A stretch of 64,000 nucleotides of DNA, from contig CAVWSB010000011.1 in assembly GCA_963757565.1 (NCBI GenBank), positions 930,001 through 994,000 of the forward strand. The letters are read 5' to 3'. Under the pieces are notes generated by a model. The model was not told the origin of the DNA, did not search any database, and saw only the letters and a list, made by a program, of their open reading frames with translations. Shown piece by piece: positions 1-7,505 of the stretch (its first letter is position 1; each line of letters starts with the position of its first letter). The position numbers and the translations under genes are program-made. The stretch is from PALSA-894 sp963757565. GTDB lineage: Bacteria > Pseudomonadota > Alphaproteobacteria > Rhizobiales > Xanthobacteraceae.

Positions 1-937
1 GGTCGTTGTGAAGCACGGGCCGCAGATGTTCGTGAAGTTGCCGTCGATACGGTTGTCGCCATACGTGAGGAATTGTCCGCCGCCGCCGGTGTTGAGGCCG
101 ATGTTATTGCCAACAACGAGCGAGCGGGAAGGCGCGTAGCGGTGTCGGCCATCGGGGAAACCCATAACCGCCGTTGTGCAAGACCTTGACGTTATCGCGT
201 ATCGCAGTGATGCCGCCGGCGTCGTAACCGTCGTAATGCTATTTTGGGTATTGCCGGAAACAACCGTGTCGGCCACCGTAAAGAAAATACCGCCCGACCC
301 GCTCACCGTCGCGGTGATTCCGTTAAGTCGTTGTTGATGAAGCTATTCGCAATCGTAACATTTAGAATGTTCGATGATTGATTCTTGATAACGACGCCTG
401 CGGTACCGGCGCCGCCGCCGTTGTCACTGATTGTGGTTTCTGTGATGTAGAGCGCGGCGCTGCCTGTCGCCGTAAACAATATACCACTGCACGTTCCTTT
501 CTGGCTGCTGATTTTGCTGTTCTCCGCGTCCGGTGCGCCCGCACCGGTAAAGTTTATCGGCGCGTTGGCAGCATTACAGGCCTGCCCGGCGCCATTCATG
601 TGGAGGCCACGCAGCACGACGGTGTCAGTCGCGGCAGCGTTAACAGCAATAGTGAAATTGGTTGTCCGCCCCGGCTGGCTTCGCAGTTAATCGTCAGCGA
701 ATGGGTGATGGCCACTCCGGCAAAGTTAGCTGTATCGACGCAGGTGATTTCACCGCCCGTGCTCGTCTTGGCATATGCGGCATTAAATGTGGCGCAGGGC
801 GTCGGCCGATCGCAATTAGCGCTATCACTTCCAACGGGTGCGGCTGCCACCCACGTGTGTAAGAGCTGAGCATGCGCCAGCAGAGATACCAGTCCGATAG
901 CAACGACTGCAGCAAGTGTTGTCGTAAGTTTCAGCAT
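1..937 (-). pseudogene. Secreted right-handed beta-helix protein, copy 1 (frameshifted, cut by window edge)
   Basis: Reading leftward from an ATG at 937, the product starts with a hydrophobic signal peptide ending in AHA, then the family block HTWVAAAP...CDRPTPCATF...GGEITC. Near 650 the frame changes within the GGQP region. The next frame continues TDTVVLRGLHMNG and then the helix rungs (ALYITETTISDN, SNILNVTIANS). A further break lies near 310, and the last bases match the final codons of copy 3, so only about a dozen bases of 3' end are missing. The family is exported and built of parallel beta-helix turns; its function is unknown. Closest relative in the window is copy 3 on the same strand. 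At least two frame changes suggest a decayed gene, although sequence error cannot be excluded. Confidence 0.75.
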
Positions 938-1042
938 GTGAAGAGCCCCTGTTTTCTGTTGGATCAAAGCGACCGATCCTACCGGGGACAATCGACGTCA
1001 AACAATACCCACCCTCAATGACCTGCGGGTGCCGTCGGAACG

Positions 1043-1073
1043 CCGGCCGGCGAGAACACGGCCGGGGTTTTTT
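1043..1073 (+). terminator. Intrinsic terminator-like hairpin
   Basis: A 7-bp perfect stem (CCGGCCG at 1043-1049, CGGCCGG at 1059-1065) encloses a 9-nt loop and is followed by GG and six T residues. The T tract lies on the plus strand, so as a terminator it would stop rightward transcription, although the flanking genes read leftward. It lies between the 42-aa peptide gene and beta-helix copy 1. Confidence 0.5.
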
Positions 1074-1081
1074 GTGTCGTG

Positions 1082-1210
1082 TTACTCGTTGTTCGGAGGT
1101 GAGTGGCGCCTTCCGTACCAAAATGCGCCGATAATCAAGACGACGGCGAAGAGCCAGAACGCTTGAGCGCGCCAGTCGAGCTTGATGATCGCGTCCAGCA
1201 TCGCGCCCAT
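1082..1210 (-). CDS. 42-aa single-pass membrane peptide, copy A
   Basis: ATG at 1210 to TAA at 1082-1084 encodes 42 residues: a short amphipathic start (MGAMLDAIIKLDWRAQ), a hydrophobic span (AFWLFAVVLIIGAFWY) and a polar tail (GRRHSPPNNE). This is a typical single transmembrane miniprotein with N-in or N-out topology unresolved. A second gene at 4949-5077 encodes almost the same peptide, with most differences in the tail and at conservative positions. Such conservation between two copies, each placed upstream of a beta-helix gene on the same strand, argues for real translation. No strong Shine-Dalgarno sequence is visible. Function unknown. Confidence 0.6.
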   Translation of the reverse strand: MGAMLDAIIKLDWRAQAFWLFAVVLIIGAFWYGRRHSPPNNE

Positions 1211-1265
1211 ACTCGGGATTGTGCCGTGAATCCGGCAGGCGGCAAAGTCCTCTACAATTGGGGGC

Positions 1266-1480
1266 TCACCCTAGCAGGTTGAGCAGCTCCCGCGCCTCGT
1301 TCTGCCCAAGCGCTCGCCCGACATGTTCTGAGATACGTTGCGCGCCGTTTTGGCGTCGGGCGGATGCGCCTCATGAAACTCGCCCTTGAACCCCGCGAAC
1401 GTCGCCTGGAGCCTCGCATAGATCAGGCAGCTCGCATCTTCGATGCGAACGTAGGCGATCGTCGAAGTGATGCACAAGCC
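1266..1480 (-). pseudogene. Possible small hypothetical gene, 3' part, frameshifted
   Basis: One minus-strand frame reads SIAYVRIEDASCLIY-like sequence, then AGFKGEFHEAH and KTARNVSQNMSGERLG. A one-base frame change near 1310 continues it as QNEARELLNLLG and a TGA at 1266-1268. The two halves join into a sensible amphipathic protein end, but no domain is recognised and no clear start is visible. It may be a decayed gene or a chance reading. Confidence 0.35.
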
Positions 1481-1506
1481 AGAACAGCGGCACGGCGCGA
1501 GGGCTA

Positions 1507-1710
1507 CTACCTCACCTTCAGGTTCTCAGCCGACTCCTTGCCGCGGTTGGATGTGATTTCGTAGTCAAGTTTCTGGCCCTCATTAAGCGTGCTGAGGCCA
1601 GCGCGCTCGACCGCACTGATGTGCACAAACACGTCTTTGCCGCCACCGGACGGCTCGATAAATCCATAGCCTTTTGTCGGATTGAACCACTTCACTGTGC
1701 CGCTTGCCAC
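1507..1710 (-). CDS. CspA-family cold-shock protein
   Basis: The 67-residue product is a complete single cold-shock domain, the usual length. It contains RNP1 (KGYGFIEP near residue 13) and RNP2 (DVFVHISA near residue 26), the aromatic single-stranded nucleic acid binding surface of an RNA chaperone. The start is GTG at 1710, supported by a GAGGAG Shine-Dalgarno about 9 nt upstream. An imperfect 14-bp inverted repeat lies about 40 nt upstream of the start (1746-1774) and is probably in the leader. It stands alone among accessory genes; alphaproteobacterial genomes usually carry several Csp paralogues, so no specific symbol is assigned. Confidence 0.93.
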   Translation of the reverse strand: MASGTVKWFNPTKGYGFIEPSGGGKDVFVHISAVERAGLSTLNEGQKLDYEITSNRGKESAENLKVR

Positions 1711-1745
1711 GTCGAAAACTCCTCAATTGATCTGTTGAAAAGAGA

Positions 1746-1774
1746 CCCCGGCGCGTTGGTCCAACACGCCGGGG
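1746..1774 (-). promoter_or_regulatory. GC-rich hairpin in front of the cold-shock gene
   Basis: The arms at 1746-1759 and 1761-1774 pair with one mismatch. On the minus strand the hairpin is followed by TCTCTTTTC and then the csp ribosome binding site. It could terminate transcripts of the upstream peptide genes, or act as a structured 5' leader or attenuator of csp. Confidence 0.45.
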
Positions 1775-1871
1775 CTCACCCTTCGACCGATTCCTGGAGG
1801 CACCGGGCGTTAGGTGACACATGATGGCAAGAAACCGAGGAGGCCGCCAACTAGGGCGCCGGGCGTCTTGG

Positions 1872-1964
1872 TTACGGATAGAACGAGATCGCGATATATC
1901 CGACCACCGCGACACCAACCAGCACGCCGTAAATTATTTCAACCGCTTCGAAGACCTTTGTCAT
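1872..1964 (-). CDS. 30-aa single-pass membrane peptide
   Basis: ATG at 1964 to TAA at 1872-1874 encodes 30 residues: MTKVFEAVEIIYG followed by a hydrophobic helix (VLVGVAVVGYIAI) and SFYP. An AGGGA Shine-Dalgarno lies about 8 nt before the ATG. The leader (AGGGACACGTGCC-ATG) resembles that of the neighbouring 37-aa gene (AAGGGAACGAGCC-ATG), and both products begin MTK. The 33-nt gap to that gene suggests one transcript. Too short for most gene finders. Function unknown; comparable one-helix peptides often belong to larger membrane complexes. Confidence 0.6.
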   Translation of the reverse strand: MTKVFEAVEIIYGVLVGVAVVGYIAISFYP

Positions 1965-1997
1965 GGCACGTGTCCCTCGATTGTCGAGTGCCGAGCT

Positions 1998-2111
1998 TTA
2001 GTCGCAGCTGCTGCAATCCGCGTATGCCGGTGAGATCACCACACTGCCAGCGACGGCAGCGCCGACCAGCAGCGCCCACACCAGTCCGAACGTCATCAGG
2101 ATCTTGGTCAT
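1998..2111 (-). CDS. 37-aa signal-peptide-like or membrane peptide with CSSC tail
   Basis: ATG at 2111 to TAA at 1998-2000 encodes MTK, a long hydrophobic stretch (ILMTFGLVWALLVGAAVAGSVVI), SPAYA, then DCSSCD. The AYA-D junction looks like a signal peptidase I site, which would release only a tiny Cys-containing tail; otherwise it is a one-helix membrane peptide with a periplasmic CxxC. A good Shine-Dalgarno (AAGGGA) is 8-9 nt upstream. A perfect TGTGA-N6-TCACA palindrome lies 73-88 nt upstream of the start, so CRP/FNR-family control of this gene and the following 30-aa gene is likely. Confidence 0.6.
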   Translation of the reverse strand: MTKILMTFGLVWALLVGAAVAGSVVISPAYADCSSCD

Positions 2112-2183
2112 GGCTCGTTCCCTTCGTATGATCAGGCGGCTGCCTGTGTGGGGACGAAGATGCCTCGGGCCGGGCTTGATCAC

Positions 2184-2199
2184 TGTGACGTAGATCACA
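2184..2199 (-). promoter_or_regulatory. CRP/FNR-family binding site (perfect palindrome)
   Basis: TGTGACGTAGATCACA is a perfect TGTGA-N6-TCACA match. Outward symmetry is partial (TTGAT on the left, ATCAA on the right), which also recalls the FNR/FixK TTGAT...ATCAA style. Its centre is about 80 nt upstream of the ATG at 2111, suitable for activation of the small-peptide genes. Confidence 0.6.
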
Positions 2200-2809
2200 T
2201 CAAAGACGTTCCAGCAGCGCTCGCTCGAAAAGCTTGATCATGTTGTGGTGCCACTCGCGATGCGAGAAGGCAACGCGTCGCAAAACCGGTCGCCCGCGAG
2301 AATTGCGAACCTCTAGCTCCAGCGCCCGTTGCAGTCGGGTGAGGCGCAGCCCAGCCGATGGTCATCGGTGCACTCGTAGGCCGGAATCGAGCACATGCCC
2401 GTAGGATCCAATTAGGACGAACCGTCGACCACAAGATGCCACCGATATTATAAGGGCCAGTAATCTTCGAAGAGAGGGAGCGCACAAAGGCAGCCACTGC
2501 GTACCGGTTCGGCCTTGCCCCCTGTCTCATCGTGTGTTCCCATAACGTTGGGTCATCTACCGGCCGCGGGGGCGGTTTGTTGGCGCTGCAATCCGTAATC
2601 CTGACAGCAAACCGGCGTCTTGCGCAGGCCGCGCTCGACCGGCCCGCTGTGGATCCGCGCCTGTCCGTTCAGGATAACTCGCCTCCTCCGTCTAGAAGGT
2701 CCCAGGCTGGTCGGGCGGCGGGGGGGCTGTGCGATTTCACATGGCAAATCGGTGACTGGCGTAACGCCTGTGCCACGCAGGCGACAAATCTCAAACAGGA
2801 GAGAGCAAC
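2200..2809. other. Mostly non-coding stretch with a possible ORF tail
   Basis: No convincing complete gene is seen. On the minus strand one frame ends in a protein-like tail (VLRRVAFSHREWHHNMIKLF...ERL) with TGA at 2200-2202, directly abutting the CRP-type palindrome. It opens after a stop near 2355 and has no start, so it may be the 3' remnant of a gene. The rest up to the Shine-Dalgarno of the beta-helix gene at 2810 shows nothing recognisable. Confidence 0.35.
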
Positions 2810-3630
2810 ATGAAGCAGGAAGTTATCGCAATCGCCATAGCGTTGGGCGCAATGTCCAATGCTGCCTCCGCCGGAACGGCGTTTCTCGCGAGCACGGGCA
2901 CCGGCCCGGCCTGCACGCAAGCTGCGCCTTGCGCCAACATGAACACGGCGATCGGTGTCGCAGGCGGGGGCGGCGAGGTGGTCTGCCTCGACAAATCCAG
3001 GTATGGACACGCCGACCCTATCAACGCGTCTGTGACAATTTCGTGCGGCGATGGCCTGTGGGACGAGGCGCTGCCGTTCGTCAATATCAATACGCCGGCG
3101 AACAGCAAGGTCGTTATCGAGGGCCTCGTCGGCGACTGCCTCGGGGCAGCTTGCAGCACCCTCATCGTCTTCGCGGGGCAGGGGGACCTCGAGTTGCGCC
3201 GCGTGAGAATCGGTCACTCCGGCGGCACGTCAGCGAACGGCCTGAGTTTCACGCCCAATGGCCCAGCATCCCTCAAGATATCGGATTCACATTTTTACGA
3301 CTTGCCGGCATCCGGTATTCTGGTGAAGCCGGGGAGCGGAGGTACCGCGAACGTGCAGATCCACAACACACACTTCGATCGAAATGGCACTGGCGCGGCG
3401 GGGCAGGCTGGCATCCTGATTCAGAACCAGCTTTCAAACATCATCGGAGTGACGATCGCGAACAGCAGCGTTGATAACAACGCGAATGGCATCATGGCTG
3501 GACGGACTAATCCAGCGGTATTTTCTTCAATGTCCTTGATACGGTTGTTGCAGGAAACAGCGGCAACGGCATTACGACGGTGAGCAACACCGGCGCCATC
3601 TCCTCCATGCTCAAGGAGGTCACCTTCTAA
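2810..3630 (+). pseudogene. Secreted right-handed beta-helix protein, copy 2 (frameshifted, short 3' end)
   Basis: ATG at 2810 follows a strong AGGAGAGAG site. The product has a signal peptide ending ASA, the TPAC...APCANMNTAI and GGGGEVVCLD blocks, then about 150 residues of beta-helix rungs (LKISDSHFYDLPASGI, VQIHNTHFDRNG, SNIIGVTIANSS). Near 3510 the reading frame shifts; the next frame restores the family sequence (GIFFNVLDTVVAGNSGNGIT) and stops at TAA 3628-3630. Compared with copy 4 it lacks the last two helix rungs. Its N-terminal part is more divergent than the others, so it is an older paralogue. It converges on copy 3, with 67 nt between their stops. Confidence 0.7.
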
Positions 3631-3697
3631 GTACAAGGTGCTGTGCTGCCCTGGCCGGCGACACAGCAGCCGGGGTTCTCTTCAGGGGAAGGCTGCG

Positions 3698-4663
3698 TTA
3701 CTTCAGAGCGGTCGTTGTGAGAGCCGGGCCACTTATGTTCGTGAAGTTGCCGTCGATGCGGTTGTCCCCATAGGTGAAGAACTGACCACCGCCTGAAGTG
3801 TTGAGGCCAATATTGTTGCCGACAACGAGCGAACGCGACAACCGAGTGGAGGTGTTCGCGCCGTTCGGAGAGATCCATACGCACCGTTGTGCAGTGCCTT
3901 GACGTTATCGAGGCTCAATACGATGCCGGCCGCATTTGTGACGGTGGTGATACCGTTCTGAGTGCTCCCCGAAACCACCGTGTCGGCCACCGTAAGGAAC
4001 ATGCCCCCAGACCCGCTGACACCCGCGATGATGCCATTGAAGTTGTTATTGATGAAGCTGTTGGCGATCGTAACATTTAGGATGTTCGAAGATTGATTTT
4101 TGATCAGGACAGCCGCGGTACCGGCATTGGCGCCATTGTCATTGAATGTGCTCTCGGTAATATAAAGTGCGGCGATACCAGTCGCCGTGAACAAGATGCC
4201 GCTGCATGCTCCTTTTATGTTGTTTATCTTGCTCTTCTGCACATGCAATGTGCCCGCGCCGCTGAAGTTTATAGGGGCGTCCGTGCCCCCACAGTTAGAG
4301 GCGTGGCCATCGAAGTCCAAACCGCGAAGCACCACCACATCAGTTGCGGAAGAGCGATACTAAAAGTAAATGTACCAATGGATCTCAACGATCCGCCCCG
4401 GCTCCCCTCGCAGTTGATCGTGAGCGAATGATTGATGCGATTCCGCCGAAGTTACCGCTATCGATGCAGGTGATTTCACCACCCGTGCCTGTCTTGCTGT
4501 ATGCGCTGCTAAATGTGGCACATGGTGCGTCCCGATCGCAGCTATTCGCATCATTACCAGCCGGTGCGCCGGCCACCCAGGTATGGACTAGCTGCGCTTG
4601 GGCCGGCGAGAGCGAAACAGAAGCGAAGGTGAAAACCGTGAAGGCTGTTGCCAGTTTGAGCAT
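3698..4663 (-). pseudogene. Secreted right-handed beta-helix protein, copy 3 (frameshifted)
   Basis: The minus-strand start at 4663 gives a signal peptide ending AQA, then LVHTWVAGAP...CDRDAPCATF and GGEITCIDSGNFGG. Frame changes near 4435 and 4350 and another near 3870 break the gene. Between them the second frame is long and clean (VVLRGLDFDG, HVQKSKINNIKG, LYITESTFNDNG, GMFLTVADTVV). The end, LTTTALK then TAA at 3698-3700, matches copy 1. About 320 codons would be expected. Export and beta-helix fold are family knowledge; the ligand or role is unknown. Confidence 0.75.
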
Positions 4664-4948
4664 TGAATCCCCCTTGTCTGGGCCATGATGGCCAAAGCCG
4701 CCCAATCCTATCGCCCAAGAGCCGGAGATCAATTGCACAGGCTAATTGGCCAAGGCCTTTCCGGGGCTCCCTGGCCGCATGCGGTGGCGTTGCAGGTCGA
4801 TCATGCAATCGGTGCGCAAGACGCGCCGGTACGAGCGCCGGCGCGTAGAACGGCAACTGCTGCCAACGATCACCTCGAAGCAGTGCGAGGGAAATTCGAT
4901 CTTCGAAAGCGAGGTCGGGCGCGAACCTTGGCCAGGAGTTTGTCCGTG

Positions 4949-5077
4949 TTACTCGTTGTTCAGAACTGCGTGCCGCCTTCCACACCAAAATGCGCCGATA
5001 ATCAGGACGACGGCGACGAGCCAGAATGCCTGAGCGCGCCAGTCGAGACTAATGATCGCATCCAGCATCGCTCCCAT
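4949..5077 (-). CDS. 42-aa single-pass membrane peptide, copy B
   Basis: ATG at 5077 to TAA at 4949-4951. The product differs from the peptide at 1082-1210 only at a few positions: IISLDW for IIKLDW, LVAV for LFAV, WCG for WYG, and the tail HAVLNNE. The hydrophobic helix and flanking charges are kept. DNA similarity continues upstream through a shared block (CACGGCACAATCCCGA and CTCTACAATTGGGG motifs), so the whole promoter-gene unit was duplicated together with the beta-helix gene. It lies 205 nt from, and divergent to, beta-helix copy 4. Confidence 0.6.
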   Translation of the reverse strand: MGAMLDAIISLDWRAQAFWLVAVVLIIGAFWCGRRHAVLNNE

Positions 5078-5282
5078 ATCGGGATTGTGCCGTGAAACGG
5101 GGAAGCGGCAAAGCGCTCTACAATTGGGGAACTTAGCCGAGAGGCGTTGTACGATAGCGAGGGGAGCACACCAGCGCCGGGGCGCCGGTCCTTTCCTAGG
5201 AAACGCGAACCCTTCTAGAGGGCCTTGATCGGCGCAAAAAACGGAGAATATTACTCTAAGCTCCAATCGATAGGGGTCGACT

Positions 5283-6241
5283 ATGCTCAGAAAGTTAGCT
5301 TTGGCGGCTGTTGTTATCGGAGCTTCTCTTTCGCCTGCACAGGCACAACCATTGCATACATGGGTGGCCTCCGCAGCCTTGGGTGGCGATGACGGAAATA
5401 ACTGCGACAGGACGACGCCCTGCGCTACGTTTGATAACGCACTTGGAAAAACTGGTGCAGGCGGTGAGATCGCCCTCCTCGACTCTGGGTCCTTCGGGAG
5501 CACCGTAATCAACAAGTCGATCACGATTAACTGCGACGGTTCTGGGGCGGAAATCTTCGGGATGGCGGTTGCTCTCGATCATTAACGTTGAGTGGCCGCA
5601 ACTGATATCGTCGTTCTCCGCGGCCTCGATTTTGATGGAAGGGGCGGAAATTTTCCAACGAACGGATTGGTCGTGTTTAACGGGGGGGGGGCGTGCTGCA
5701 CATTCAAAAGAGCAAGCTCAGCCACTTGAATGGATCCGGAAGTGGCGTGCGTTTCATCCCTACAGGACCTGCTGAACTGTACATCACCGAATGCGACATC
5801 CACGACAACGGCGGCAACGCCGGCACCGCTGGCGTGTTGATCCAGAACAACTCGTCCAACCTCATCGGCGTGACAATCGCAAACAGCCAGATCAACAACA
5901 ATTTCAACGGCGTCATTGCGAGCACGACATCGTCGGGCGGCATCTTCTTCAACGTGGTCGACACCGTCGTTGCTGGCAACAGCGGCAATGGCATCACGAT
6001 GGTGAGCGGTGGATCAGCAATCAGTTCGATGCTCGACAACGTGAAGGTCATGACCAACGGCGGCTATGGCATCTCACCGAATGGAGCGAACACTACCACA
6101 CGGCTTATGCGCTCCGTGATCACCGGCAACGTGACTGGCGTCAACGCTGCTGGCGGTGGACAATTCTTTACATTCGGCAACAACGCGATTGAAGGCAACT
6201 TCACGAACGGCGGGGCGCTCACCCCGATCCAATTGAAGTAA
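5283..6241 (+). pseudogene. Secreted right-handed beta-helix protein, copy 4 (frameshifted at two places, one a G10 tract)
   Basis: ATG at 5283 opens a protein with a signal peptide ending AQA, PLHTWVASAAL, CDRTTPCATF and GGEIALLDSGSF. Frame is lost near 5575-5590 and regained as ATDIVVLRGLDFDGRGG. A run of ten G at 5682-5691 then breaks the frame; with nine G it reads NGGGVLHIQKSKLSHLN and runs cleanly for about 180 codons through helix rungs (LYITECDIHDNG, NLIGVTIANSQINNN, FFNVVDTVVAGNSGNG) to TAA at 6241. This is the best-preserved 3' end of the family. With both breaks repaired the protein would be about 318 residues. Confidence 0.75.
5682..5691 (+). repeat. Poly-G tract (G10) inside beta-helix copy 4
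   Basis: Ten consecutive G residues within the coding sequence. Nine G restores the family frame. Homopolymers of this length can mediate slipped-strand phase variation, and are also a common place for sequencing error. Confidence 0.7.
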
Positions 6242-6496
6242 CATATCGCCTGTTACCGATATCAGGCTGGTTATGGTCTTCGTTGAACTTCATGGACAAG
6301 TCGTCCCGGTTGTGTGTCAGCACAGCCCGGGAATTCTCAGAGGACAAGCCCCAGGTGACAGCCGATTGCTCAACAAGAGTTTTTTCCCGCTCTCAGGCCG
6401 TCCTGGACATGCCGCAACTCCGCACCGCAATCGACGCGCAGGCACGCCACTAGGAATCGGGGGCAAGGCACGGGCGCCGCCAATGAATAGCTGCAC

Positions 6497-7270
6497 TCAA
6501 TTCTTATTCGGCACCTGAGCTGGGGCCGTTGCCGCACTGCTTGGGACCATCGGCAGGCCAGCTGTGGGACTCGGCAGGCCAACTGGGACCCTCGGCAGGC
6601 CAGCTGCGGGATTCGGCAGGCCAGCTCCGGGATTGGGCAGGCCAGCTGTGGGACTTGGTAGACTAGCTGTGGGAAGTGAATGGCCGGCATTTTTGTCCTG
6701 GGCCTGATCCGGGACCGGGAGTGCACCGCCAGAGAAAGTTGCGGCCCTCGGTGGATTCGCCGCAAACGGCTGCGGGCCCAGGCGTTGTTTCCATTCTGAG
6801 CTTGAGACGGTACCGGCGCGGCGCTGCCGGGGAAGATTGGGGCAGTGGGTGGGCGAGCGATATCCGGGACCTCGGCCGGAGAATTACCCATGCCGCTCGG
6901 GAAGATTGGGGTGCCAGCGATCGGCTGTAAGGTCCCGTCTCCGTATATCCTGATCTCGAGTCTGCCGCCGGTCTGAACCGCTACATAATTGCGACCGGTG
7001 AGAAGTGGCCGACCACCTGCTGCAAAGACCCCCGATACGTGCCGTTGACGCGCTGCTCAAGTGCCGCGGAGTCTCGCACCCGCAACCCGTATGCACCGCT
7101 TAACGCTCAAGTGCCTCGCGGACCGACGCGTCTCGCGTCTCAAGCCGGACCGATTCAACCGCCCCCTCAATAAGCACCTCGGCACGCGCCGCGCACACGA
7201 GGACGTTGACGAGAACGACAATCGAAACGAGGGAGAGAACAGGACTCGATCGTGAGGTGAGCGGCGCCAT
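6497..7270 (-). pseudogene. Secreted protein with STN-like N-terminus and AGLP heptapeptide repeats (frameshifted)
   Basis: ATG at 7270 gives a signal peptide (LSLVSIVVLVNVLVCAARA) and then EVLIEGAVESVRLETRDAS...REALERL, which resembles the secretin/TonB short N-terminal (STN) fold used in FecA-type and secretin proteins. Frame changes near 7110 and 7010 are needed to continue as GLRVRDSAALEQRVNGTYRG and GRNYVAVQTGGRLEIRIYG, then a Pro-rich region. Another change near 6770 leads to six 21-bp repeats encoding PTAGLPN-like heptapeptides and a stop at 6497-6499. The STN assignment is tentative. Four frames are required, so the gene is either dead or badly sequenced. Confidence 0.5.
6551..6676 (-). 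repeat. Six tandem 21-bp repeats (AGLP heptapeptide)
   Basis: Units of 21 bp starting CGGCAGGCCAGCT at 6551, 6572, 6593, 6614, 6635 and (diverged) 6656. On the minus strand in the favoured frame each encodes a heptapeptide of form x-A-G-L-P-x-P. Unit length is a multiple of three, as expected for coding repeats. Confidence 0.75.
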
Positions 7271-7505
7271 GAGAAACCCATCATTGTTAGCCGAGTGCGA
7301 CACTAGCATTCCGCGTCGCATCGAAAGTCCGCCATTTTTCGCTAATCGATGATCGGCAGGATCAAAACTTGAGGTTCAGTCCAAGGCGCGCGACACGCGA
7401 GGTTGTGCGTAATGGTCGCCCCGGGAACAGAGGTGGCCCACTAGCAAGCGCGCGCATAGCCGCATCACCGCTCGGTCCTGTGCAGGCCACATGACAACCC
7501 GTCTG

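Noticed and set aside
1..6241. Programmed frameshifting in the beta-helix genes
   Set aside because: Breaks occur at different sites in each copy with no shared slippery site or downstream structure, so a conserved mechanism is not supported.
6551..6676. CRISPR array
   Set aside because: The 21-bp units are directly adjacent with no unique spacers and encode a heptapeptide repeat.
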